A stretch of 6,585 bases of DNA from positions 1 through 6,585 of the forward strand of contig JALTMR010000172.1 of assembly GCA_027001525.1 (NCBI GenBank), in the 5' to 3' direction. The number at the start of each line of letters is the position of its first letter. Within the stretch, counting starts at the first letter, position 1. The notes beneath the pieces were generated by a model. It searched no databases and was not told where the DNA came from. It was given only the letters and a program-made list of their open reading frames with translations. Below, piece after piece: positions 1 to 6,585 of the stretch. Origin of the DNA: Gammaproteobacteria bacterium (GTDB lineage Bacteria > Pseudomonadota > Gammaproteobacteria > Tenderiales > Tenderiaceae). A program made the position numbers and the translations under genes.

Positions 1-383
1 CGCTCATAACCCGCCAGCTCGATATGGAGCAAGGTCTCCACGTCGGGCTGGCCCTTGCTGGTCAAGGTGGACTGAATGGCCTGGAAAAACCGGTCCGCAG
101 CGCGCTTGGACGAGGTGATGGCAATGGCCTTCAGCCCCCCTTCCCGTGCCATGGCATCAAGACGTTTGGCGCGCAGTGACTCCAGCGTCACAAATATCGT
201 CAGCACAAAGCTGGAGATAATGCCGAAGAGAAAAAAGACGATGATGAACATCGTGATATGGCTGCTGTCGTGCTCGACGAACTGCCAGATATGAGTGTCC
301 CGGTACAACGTGAAATAGACCATCAGGGCGGCAAACGCCCAGACGATCCACAGCAGCAACGTGCGTAGTGGCTCTCTATTCAT
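1..383 (-). CDS. Inner-membrane protein, N-terminal fragment, possibly MotA/TolQ/ExbB-like
   Basis: This open frame starts at an ATG (383-381) and runs off the left edge after 127 complete codons. It is the only ATG, GTG or TTG start available, because the frame upstream has none before a TAA at 470-468. An AAGG sits 9 nt before the ATG, a fair ribosome site. The protein begins MNREPLRTLLLWIVW and has two clear hydrophobic segments, residues 8-27 and 43-65, joined by a short loop with acidic and histidine residues (EHDSSH, 37-42). A basic stretch (SLRAKRLD, 69-76) follows, then a soluble, probably cytoplasmic helical part ending ELAGYER. That layout, especially the DSSHI start of helix 2 and the ELAGYER end, resembles proteins of the MotA/TolQ/ExbB proton-channel superfamily, whose conserved channel helices would lie beyond the window. 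This is recall of a pattern, not a demonstrated homology; another small membrane protein is possible. That a gene exists is well supported; the family is not. Confidence 0.7.
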   Translation of the reverse strand, partial: MNREPLRTLLLWIVWAFAALMVYFTLYRDTHIWQFVEHDSSHITMFIIVFFLFGIISSFVLTIFVTLESLRAKRLDAMAREGGLKAIAITSSKRAADRFFQAIQSTLTSKGQPDVETLLHIELAGYE

Positions 384-477
384 CCCCCGAAGCCTTGTGG
401 CCCCCCTCCCTGATTTTTCCCCTGCACCGCCATCTCCCCAGGCGACGATGCAAAATTCAATAGAGTCTTACAACCCT

Positions 478-526
478 GTAGCAGCCGGTCACTATACCTT
501 CGTCCTGACGGACCTGCCAGCGCTAC
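478..526 (-). repeat. Imperfect inverted repeat downstream of the metallophosphoesterase gene
   Basis: The arms GTAGCAGCCGG (478-488) and CCAGCGCTAC (517-526) pair over 10 bp with one bulged base and one G-U pair on the minus-strand transcript. The 28-nt loop contains a small GTCC/GGAC hairpin (502-513). It begins 2 nt after the phosphoesterase stop codon. No U-tract follows, so it is not a standard intrinsic terminator. It could slow polymerase, protect the 3' end, or be chance. It fills much of the 144-nt non-coding gap 384-527, where I see no gene. Confidence 0.3.
491..519 (-). promoter_or_regulatory. Weak sigma-70-like promoter candidate for the left-edge membrane gene
   Basis: On the minus strand, TATAGT (496-491) is 5 of 6 to the -10 consensus. 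It lies exactly 17 nt from TGGCAG (519-514), which is a poor -35 match. It lies about 110 nt upstream of the membrane-protein ATG at 383, in the only gap before that gene. The weak -35 box makes this a guess. Confidence 0.2.
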
Positions 527-527
527 A

Positions 528-986
528 TCAACTCACCGGCAACTCAACAATCTCGGCCACGGGCCTGCCCGCCTCAAACCAGAGTCGTGCGACCGATACG
601 GGCAGGGAAAATCGCCTCGGGCCGGCGCTACCGGGATTGAGATACAGAAGATTTTCTTTATGTTCGATCAGCGGCTTATGGGAGTGGCCATAGACCACCA
701 CACAGGCACCGGCAGCGGCGGGATCAATATCCAGCTCGCGGATATTGTGAAGCATGTAGAGCGAATGAGCGCTGTACTCGTAAAACTGGGTCGCGGGAAA
801 GGCCTGGGCCCAGGGCGACGTATCCACATTGCCGCGCACGGCGCAGACGGGGGCCACTTTCTTCAACGCTTCAATCACGGCAATATCGCCGATATCCCCG
901 GCGTGGAGAATCAGCTCACTGCCCCGAAGCGCTTCGATGGCTTCGGGCCTCAGCAAGCCGTGAGTATCTGAAATCACGCCGATCAT
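528..986 (-). CDS. YfcE/MJ0936-type metallophosphoesterase
   Basis: This 152-aa protein is about the usual length for the short bacterial phosphodiesterases of the YfcE/MJ0936 family, which hydrolyse phosphodiesters with two bound divalent metals, commonly manganese or nickel; the natural substrate is generally unknown. All the metal motifs are visible in order: D-T-H at 7-9 (ISDTHG), H-A-G-D at 28-31, G-N-V-D at 52-55 (Asn53), His80 (MLHN) and G-H-S-H at 100-103, followed by the family's LNPGS (116-120). The start is fixed by the family N-terminus MIGVISDTHG. The frame stays open upstream to 1115, but that would add 43 unlikely residues read through a terminator and the end of the previous gene. 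A TTG at 992 is a minor alternative. No Shine-Dalgarno precedes the ATG: the U-tract of the upstream terminator ends 4 nt before it. It is probably a soluble cytoplasmic enzyme. Confidence 0.93.
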   Translation of the reverse strand: MIGVISDTHGLLRPEAIEALRGSELILHAGDIGDIAVIEALKKVAPVCAVRGNVDTSPWAQAFPATQFYEYSAHSLYMLHNIRELDIDPAAAGACVVVYGHSHKPLIEHKENLLYLNPGSAGPRRFSLPVSVARLWFEAGRPVAEIVELPVS

Positions 987-990
987 AAGC

Positions 991-1013
991 AAAAAAGCCG
1001 CTTCGCAGCGGCT
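991..1013 (-). terminator. Rho-independent terminator of the methyltransferase-like gene
   Basis: The minus-strand transcript folds into a perfect 7-bp stem, AGCCGCU (1013-1007) with AGCGGCU (1002-996), closed by a GCGA tetraloop of the stable GNRA type. It is followed at once by a run of U (996-991). It lies 23 nt past the stop codon of the gene at 1900-1037, the normal place for its terminator. It also sits directly against the start of the next gene (ATG at 986), so it forms that gene's upstream leader if polymerase reads through. Confidence 0.9.
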
Positions 1014-1036
1014 CCCTTCCTGTTGGTTTCCACCCC

Positions 1037-1900
1037 TTAAACCGCAATGCCCCGTGAGCGCAAATGCGCTTTCGCCTCGATGGCTAACAGCGCCAGTTCG
1101 AGATCCTCCTCCCAATCATAGGGCGTCGCCATCTCTTCAATCGCATACTGGGGAATGTCGGCGACGGACTCATCGGCGTAGATACGCACAATGCGTTTCT
1201 CTTCGATGCTGGCGCTTAGATCGGGCCACGCCTCCTGCAACATATTTTCCGGCCGCATGATCTCCCACTCATCCACAATGCGGTAGTTTGACGGCAGCTT
1301 GTCGAAGGCCTCATCGGTACCGGTCTGGCGCTCTTTGGTGTGTTCGTTGATGTGCTCGGTATAGATGTAAATGATCATTTTTGGTTTGAGGGCCACGATC
1401 TCCGGCGTCACGTTGCGCCCCGCAGGCATCCAGCTGCAAAAGGCCACATCGACGTCGAAATCCACATCCCCCAGCCCGCCGGTGCGCAGCTCGTAGTGTG
1501 CGGGATCGTAAAAATCGGCAATCTGATTGGGCTTTTCAGCCGGGTCACGCAGGCCGATGACCTTCAGCCCCTCGCGCGCCAACAAGCTGCCCACAAAACC
1601 GTTACGGGCGTGCACATCCAGCACCGTGGGGTGCTCGCTGACCTGTCTGGCGTAGTAGGCCAAGGCGCGATTCTCTTCCCGCAAGGGGTAGTAATGGGCA
1701 ATGGTTGGCCCGGTGGTTTCCGGGTCTCGATCGGGGTTGCTGAAAATCAGATTGTGCAGCGGAATGCCCTTGATGCGCTCGTCGAACGATTTGCTATCGT
1801 CCCAGGCGGCACTCTGCTTTTCCTGGAAAGCAAAAATACGGTTGAAAAGCTCTTCGGTGAAAAGCTCCATATTCCTCAGTTTCTGAAATCGCTCTTCCAT
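1037..1900 (-). CDS. Putative class I SAM-dependent methyltransferase-like protein, function unknown
   Basis: I do not recognise a named family for this 287-aa soluble protein. The central part looks like a Rossmann-type methyltransferase. TVLDVHARNGFVGSLLAREG (92-111) has the place and shape of the SAM-binding motif I, although the usual D-x-G-x-G is D-x-H-A-R-N-G here. GLKVIGLRDP (111-120) fits strand 2 with its acidic end. DVAFCSWMPAG (151-161) fits the motif IV strand, and LKPKMIIYIY (171-180) the strand that follows. The N-terminal 50 residues are charged and helical; the C-terminus (DWEEDLELALLAIEAKAHL) is an acidic helix. The ATG at 1900 is chosen because GGGAGGGG lies 4-11 nt before it. 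The open frame extends to a TTG at 1960, but that lies inside an inverted repeat and has no ribosome site. It follows hemE on the same strand and may be cotranscribed with it; a strong terminator follows. A catalytically dead methyltransferase relative is also possible. Confidence 0.85.
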   Translation of the reverse strand: MEERFQKLRNMELFTEELFNRIFAFQEKQSAAWDDSKSFDERIKGIPLHNLIFSNPDRDPETTGPTIAHYYPLREENRALAYYARQVSEHPTVLDVHARNGFVGSLLAREGLKVIGLRDPAEKPNQIADFYDPAHYELRTGGLGDVDFDVDVAFCSWMPAGRNVTPEIVALKPKMIIYIYTEHINEHTKERQTGTDEAFDKLPSNYRIVDEWEIMRPENMLQEAWPDLSASIEEKRIVRIYADESVADIPQYAIEEMATPYDWEEDLELALLAIEAKAHLRSRGIAV

Positions 1901-1904
1901 CTTT

Positions 1905-1912
1905 CCCCTCCC
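1905..1912 (-). promoter_or_regulatory. Strong Shine-Dalgarno site that sets the start of the methyltransferase-like gene
   Basis: GGGAGGGG on the minus strand contains a perfect GGAGG (1911-1907) 6 nt before the ATG at 1900. It is the best ribosome-binding site in the window and decides against the longer reading from the TTG at 1960. Confidence 0.85.
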
Positions 1913-1927
1913 GATGGTGTAGCTGAT

Positions 1928-1964
1928 GCGCTTGGATGCAGAGCCCCAATTTGCATCCAAACGC
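1928..1964 (-). other. Intercistronic 13-bp stem-loop between hemE and the methyltransferase-like gene
   Basis: TTGGATGCA (1932-1940) and its exact reverse complement TGCATCCAA (1952-1960) flank an 11-nt loop. GCG (1928-1930) and CGC (1962-1964) extend the stem. The one remaining position, 1931/1961, is a C-A mismatch on the plus strand but a G-U wobble on the minus strand, so the full 13-bp helix forms only in the transcript that runs with the genes. It starts 21 nt after the hemE stop and ends 27 nt before the next start codon. No U-tract follows, so it is not a standard intrinsic terminator; mRNA processing, 3'-end protection of hemE or control of the downstream gene are possible roles. 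Confidence 0.75.
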
Positions 1965-1985
1965 CTTTGATTACAACGTCAAATT

Positions 1986-3050
1986 TTACGCGTGATAAGG
2001 CCGGCTTAACTCACCGACCGCTTCAACGAAGGCGCCGGCGTGCGCGGGATTCACATGCTGGTGAATGCCGTGCCCCAGGTTAAAGACGTGACCGGAGCCC
2101 TTGCCGTAACCTGCAAGAATGGTGGCCACCTCTTCGCGGATGCGATCGGGTGAGGCGTAGAGTGTGGATGGGTCCATATTGCCTTGCAGCGCCACCTTGT
2201 CGCCCACGCGGGCACGGGCATCGGCGATGTCGGTGGTCCAGTCCAGCCCCAGGGCGTCACAACCTGTGTCGGCCATCGCCTCAAGCCACTGGCCACCGCC
2301 TTTGGTGAACAGGATAACCGGCACTTTACGCCCCTCTTTATTGCGGATCAGGCCATCCACAATCTGCTTCATGTAGCGCAGGGAGAACTCCTTGTAGTCG
2401 CGCGGTGTCAGCACACCTCCCCAGGTATCGAAAATCTGTACCGCCTGGGCACCGGCTTCGATCTGGGCGTTCAGGTAAGCAGTCACCGACTGTGCGGTGG
2501 TATCGAGCAGCTTGTGCATCAGATCCGGGCGGGAAAACATCATGCCCTTGACCTTGGCATAATCCTTGGTGCCGCCGCCCTCTACCATGTAGACCGCCAG
2601 GGTCCAGGGGCTGCCGGAAAAGCCGATCAGCGGCACTCGGCCATTGAGTTCGCGACGGATGGTTCGCACCGCGTTCATGACATATTGCAACTCACCTTCA
2701 GGATCGGGCACAAACAGCTTGTTCACGTCCGCCTCGGTGCGCACGGGGTGGTCGAACACCGGCCCTTCGCCTGCCTCAAAACGCAGCCCCAGCCCCATGG
2801 CGTCGGGAATGGTGAGGATGTCGGAGAATAGGATTGCTGCGTCGAGCGGATAGCGCTCCAGCGGTTGGAGGGTCACTTCACAGGCCAGGTCTGCGTTTTT
2901 ACACAGATCCATAAAACTGCCGGCCTGGGCACGCGTGGCCTTGTACTCGGGCAGGTAACGGCCAGCCTGACGCATCATCCACACAGGTGTGTAGTCCACG
3001 GGCTCCTTCAGCAAGGCCCGCAAGAAACAATCGTTTTTCAGTTCGCTCAT
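1986..3050 (-). CDS. hemE: Uroporphyrinogen decarboxylase HemE
   Basis: This complete 354-aa protein has the standard length for bacterial HemE. The enzyme removes four carboxyl groups from the acetate side chains of uroporphyrinogen III to give coproporphyrinogen III, in the cytoplasm and without a cofactor, on the pathway to haem. The active-site signature [15 protein letters not shown] supplies Arg27 and Arg31. Asp77 (LFSDI), which binds the pyrrole nitrogens, Tyr154 (AVYMVEGGG), Thr209 (FDTWGG) and His327 (NLGHGI) are all present at the positions known for E. coli HemE. The C-terminal part carries LGLDW (267-271) and LQGNMDP (288-294), as in the family. The ATG gives the family start MSELKND and has a modest GGGGGA a few bases upstream. 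It lies 94 nt beyond gltD, with a terminator between them, so it is probably not simply part of the gltBD operon. No obvious promoter fits in the 26 nt between that terminator's U-tract and the ATG. Confidence 0.98.
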   Translation of the reverse strand: MSELKNDCFLRALLKEPVDYTPVWMMRQAGRYLPEYKATRAQAGSFMDLCKNADLACEVTLQPLERYPLDAAILFSDILTIPDAMGLGLRFEAGEGPVFDHPVRTEADVNKLFVPDPEGELQYVMNAVRTIRRELNGRVPLIGFSGSPWTLAVYMVEGGGTKDYAKVKGMMFSRPDLMHKLLDTTAQSVTAYLNAQIEAGAQAVQIFDTWGGVLTPRDYKEFSLRYMKQIVDGLIRNKEGRKVPVILFTKGGGQWLEAMADTGCDALGLDWTTDIADARARVGDKVALQGNMDPSTLYASPDRIREEVATILAGYGKGSGHVFNLGHGIHQHVNPAHAGAFVEAVGELSRPYHA

Positions 3051-3076
3051 AAATCCCCCACATCTACCCCAAAATC

Positions 3077-3125
3077 AAAAAAGGCACCAAGAACCACCGA
3101 GTAAAGCCCAGTGTCTCTTCGTGCC
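3077..3125 (-). terminator. Rho-independent terminator of gltBD
   Basis: The minus-strand transcript forms a long hairpin. GGCAC pairs with GUGCC, then AAGAG with UUCUU, then CACUGGG with CUCGGUG, separated by two single mismatches and closed by a 5-nt CUUUA loop. The total is 17 pairs, three of them G-U. Six U residues (3082-3077) follow the stem directly. It begins 20 nt after the gltD stop codon. The structure ends the gltBD message 26 nt before hemE begins. Confidence 0.85.
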
Positions 3126-3132
3126 CTTCGTG
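3085..3132. repeat. Inverted pair of short CAC(G/C)AAG-type tandem repeats
   Basis: Plus strand 3085-3103 holds CACCAAGAA and, one base later, CACCGAGTA. The minus strand of 3132-3115 holds CACGAAGGG directly followed by CACGAAGAG. The two arms are therefore two copies each of a roughly 9-bp unit, arranged head to head. The arms form most of the gltBD terminator stem, but the outermost unit extends past it. From general memory, similar CACGAAG/CACCAAG tandem units recur between genes in many environmental bacterial genomes. Whether this one belongs to such a dispersed family cannot be shown from a single copy. Confidence 0.55.
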
Positions 3133-3144
3133 GTTATCTCAAAA

Positions 3145-4581
<1,437 letters not shown>

Positions 4582-4603
4582 CTAAATTCAAGTGCACAGC
4601 GGG

Positions 4604-6585
4604 CTACGCCGCCGCCCGTTGCAGATCCGCCAACAGCGACTCGAGGTCCGCTGCCTTGGGCTTCACCAGCCAGAATTTACACAACGCATCAGAGAAGTTA
4701 TCGAGAATCGACTGACCACGCACAGAGCCCGTCTTGGTCACATAGGCCTCGATCACGCTGTACAAGTGGTTACGATAGGCCTCGCTCGCCTCGGTGCCGA
4801 TGCGGTGGATATCGATCAGTTCGTGGTTATAGCGATCAACAAAGGTGTTGTCCTCATCGTAGATGTAGGCAAACCCGCCGGTCATACCGGCGCCAAAGTT
4901 GACCCCGGTCTGCCCCAGTACAGTCAGAATACCGCCCGTCATGTACTCGGCACCGTGATCCCCAATCCCTTCCACCACCGCCTCGGCACCGGAGTTGCGT
5001 ACGCCAAAGCGCTCGCCCGCCAGACCCGCAGCGTAGAGCTTGCCACCGGTGGCACCGTAGAGACAGGTGTTGCCGATGATGGTGGTTTCGTGACTGGCAA
5101 AGGTGCTGACCCGGGGCGGGTAGATCACCAGCTCGCCACCGGCCATGCCTTTACCGACGTAGTCGTTGGCATCCCCTTCGAGATGCAGTTCCAGCCCGCC
5201 CGCATTCCAGACACCAAAGGACTGGCCAGCCGAACCTTTCAGGTTCAGGCGAATGGGCGCGTCATCCATGCCGTGGTTGCTGTGGCGAACGGCAATTTCA
5301 CCCGACAGGCGTGCGCCGATGGAGCGGTCCGTATTGGCCACTTCGTAGCTGAACTGCCCACCGGTTTTGTTTTCGATAGCAGGCAGAATCTCTGCCACCA
5401 TCCGCTCCGCCAGCTCGCCCTTATCAAAAGGCTCGTTACGCTCGACTTTGCAGGTGTGGGGCCGCTCACTCGCTTCGCTGTGCAGCAGTGGCGTCAGATC
5501 CAGACGCTGCTGCTTCGCTGTTTCGCCATCCAGCGCCTGCAGCAGATCCACACGCCCCACCAGCTCTTCCATGCTGCGTACACCCAGCCTGGCCATGATC
5601 TGACGCGCCTCTTCGGCGATGAAGCGAAAATAGTTCATCACCGCCTCGACATTGCCGGTATAGAAGTCACGGCGCAATACGTTGTCCTGTGTCGCGACGC
5701 CGGTAGCGCAGTTGTTGAGATGGCAGATACGCAGATATTTACAGCCCATGGCGATCATCGGGCCGGTGCCAAAGCCAAAGCTCTCGGCCCCGAGGATGGC
5801 CGCCTTGATCACGTCGAGGCCGGTCTTCAAGCCACCGTCGGTCTGCACCCGCACCTTGTCACGCAAGTTGTTGGCACGCAGCGTCTGGTGTGTCTCGGTC
5901 AGCCCCAGCTCCCACGGACCACCGCAATATTTTACCGAGGTCAGCGGTGAGGCGGCCGTGCCACCATCAAAACCGGCAATGGTAATCAGGTCGGCGTAGG
6001 CCTTGGCCACACCGGCGGCGATGGTGCCAACGCCCGCTTCGGAAACCAGCTTCACAGAGACCAGTGCCGCCGGGTTGACCTGCTTCAGGTCGTAGATTAG
6101 CTGCGCCAAATCCTCGATGGAGTAGATATCGTGATGAGGTGGGGGCGAGATCAGCCCCACACCCGGCTTGCAGTAACGCAGCTCGGCGATCAGTTTGTTG
6201 ACCTTCTGGCCCGGCAGCTGGCCTCCCTCACCCGGCTTGGCTCCCTGAGCCACCTTGATTTGCAGCACTTCGGCGCTGCGCAGGTAGGCAGGTGTCACGC
6301 CAAATCGACCGGAAGCGATCTGCTTGATTTTGGAGCGTTTCACCGTGCCGTAGCGTTTCGGGTCTTCGCCACCCTCACCAGAGTTGGAGCGGGCCCCCAG
6401 ACGATTCATGGCCTCAGCCAGCGTCTCATGGGCTTCAGGTGACAGCGCGCCGAGCGACATTGCAGCCGAGTCGAATCGTTTGTAGATCTCTTCTGCGGGC
6501 TCAACCTCATCGATGGCAACAGCCTCAACGTCATCGCGCAGCTTGAGCATGTCGCGCAAAGAGATGGCATCGCGGCTGTTCACCA
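4604..6585 (-). CDS. gltB: Glutamate synthase (NADPH) large subunit GltB, C-terminal part
   Basis: The frame is open to the right window edge and ends at a TAG (4606-4604), giving about 660 residues. Full proteobacterial GltB is about 1,500 residues, so the N-terminal glutaminase domain and the central domain are outside. GltB makes two glutamates from glutamine and 2-oxoglutarate, channelling ammonia between its active sites. Numbering from the codon at 6583, the FMN/2-oxoglutarate barrel shows [12 protein letters not shown] (114-125), [13 protein letters not shown] (204-216), QTDGGLKTG (247-255) and GFGTGPM (270-276). [12 protein letters not shown] holds Cys281, Cys287 and Cys292 for the 3Fe-4S cluster. 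The glycine-rich beta-helix domain runs from about 410 to 600 ([44 protein letters not shown]). The sequence follows E. coli GltB closely. A notable difference is Ala210, where E. coli has Gly in GGTGAS. The codon at 6583 is a GTG but is internal, not the true start. The gltBD promoter lies outside the window. Confidence 0.98.
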   Translation of the reverse strand, partial: VNSRDAISLRDMLKLRDDVEAVAIDEVEPAEEIYKRFDSAAMSLGALSPEAHETLAEAMNRLGARSNSGEGGEDPKRYGTVKRSKIKQIASGRFGVTPAYLRSAEVLQIKVAQGAKPGEGGQLPGQKVNKLIAELRYCKPGVGLISPPPHHDIYSIEDLAQLIYDLKQVNPAALVSVKLVSEAGVGTIAAGVAKAYADLITIAGFDGGTAASPLTSVKYCGGPWELGLTETHQTLRANNLRDKVRVQTDGGLKTGLDVIKAAILGAESFGFGTGPMIAMGCKYLRICHLNNCATGVATQDNVLRRDFYTGNVEAVMNYFRFIAEEARQIMARLGVRSMEELVGRVDLLQALDGETAKQQRLDLTPLLHSEASERPHTCKVERNEPFDKGELAERMVAEILPAIENKTGGQFSYEVANTDRSIGARLSGEIAVRHSNHGMDDAPIRLNLKGSAGQSFGVWNAGGLELHLEGDANDYVGKGMAGGELVIYPPRVSTFASHETTIIGNTCLYGATGGKLYAAGLAGERFGVRNSGAEAVVEGIGDHGAEYMTGGILTVLGQTGVNFGAGMTGGFAYIYDEDNTFVDRYNHELIDIHRIGTEASEAYRNHLYSVIEAYVTKTGSVRGQSILDNFSDALCKFWLVKPKAADLESLLADLQRAAA

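Noticed and set aside
157..351. A 64-codon minus-strand open frame inside the left-edge gene.
   Set aside because: It is a shifted frame of the membrane-protein gene, whose own frame gives clean hydrophobic helices and runs the full length to the edge.
361..693. A 110-codon plus-strand open frame crossing the gap left of the phosphoesterase.
   Set aside because: It overlaps the 3' part of the phosphoesterase and the inverted repeat, has no ribosome site, and gives a protein without recognisable features.
1901..1960. A 20-residue N-terminal extension of the methyltransferase-like protein from TTG at 1960.
   Set aside because: The TTG lies within the inverted repeat and has no Shine-Dalgarno, whereas the ATG at 1900 has a perfect one.
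1944..1983. Possible minus-strand promoter after hemE (TTGACG just past the stop).
   Set aside because: The -35-like box is good, but at 16-18 nt spacing nothing better than 3 of 6 matches a -10 box.
1340..2831. Plus-strand open frames opposite the methyltransferase-like gene and hemE (1340-2083 and 2184-2831).
   Set aside because: Both lie antisense to better-supported genes, and the first crosses the hemE/methyltransferase gap without any boundary signal.
4592..5950. A 452-codon plus-strand open frame opposite gltB.
   Set aside because: It is antisense to a clearly real, highly conserved gene. Its translation is low-complexity in character (rich in H, R, V, A, G) with no recognisable motif; long shadow frames are usual in DNA of this base composition.

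Overview
This window is a stretch of ordinary chromosomal core-metabolism DNA. It most likely comes from a free-living gammaproteobacterium of moderately high GC. The GltB and GltD fragments read almost residue for residue like the enterobacterial/pseudomonad-type NADPH glutamate synthase subunits. The order gltB-gltD-hemE is, from general knowledge, the arrangement seen in Pseudomonas and related gammaproteobacteria. I cannot fix the genus from the sequence. Every gene I can support lies on the minus strand, so transcription runs from the right edge to the left.

From right to left: 6585-4604 is the C-terminal part of gltB (large subunit, cut by the window edge). After a 49-nt AT-rich gap, 4554-3145 is the complete gltD (small subunit); together they make glutamate from glutamine and 2-oxoglutarate. 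A strong hairpin plus U-tract at 3125-3077, built from CAC(G/C)AAG-type repeat units, closes the gltBD transcript. Only 26 nt later hemE begins (3050-1986, uroporphyrinogen decarboxylase, all key residues present). A 13-bp stem-loop without a U-tract lies between hemE and the next gene. That gene is a 287-aa protein of unknown function with a class I methyltransferase-like fold signature (1900-1037, strong Shine-Dalgarno). A textbook rho-independent terminator (1013-991) follows it, and a 152-aa YfcE/MJ0936-type metallophosphoesterase (986-528) starts only 4 nt beyond that terminator's U-tract. A 144-nt non-coding gap (527-384) holds an imperfect inverted repeat and a weak promoter candidate. 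The left edge (383-1) is the N-terminal part of a two-helix inner-membrane protein that I tentatively place near the MotA/TolQ/ExbB family.

Functionally, gltBD (nitrogen assimilation) supplies glutamate, the precursor of the C5 tetrapyrrole route in gammaproteobacteria, and hemE acts later in that route; the link is metabolic, and the terminator argues that they are separate transcription units. I see no mobile element, CRISPR array, RNA gene or clearly new system. The most interesting items are the RNA-structure elements between the genes and the unassigned methyltransferase-like protein beside hemE.
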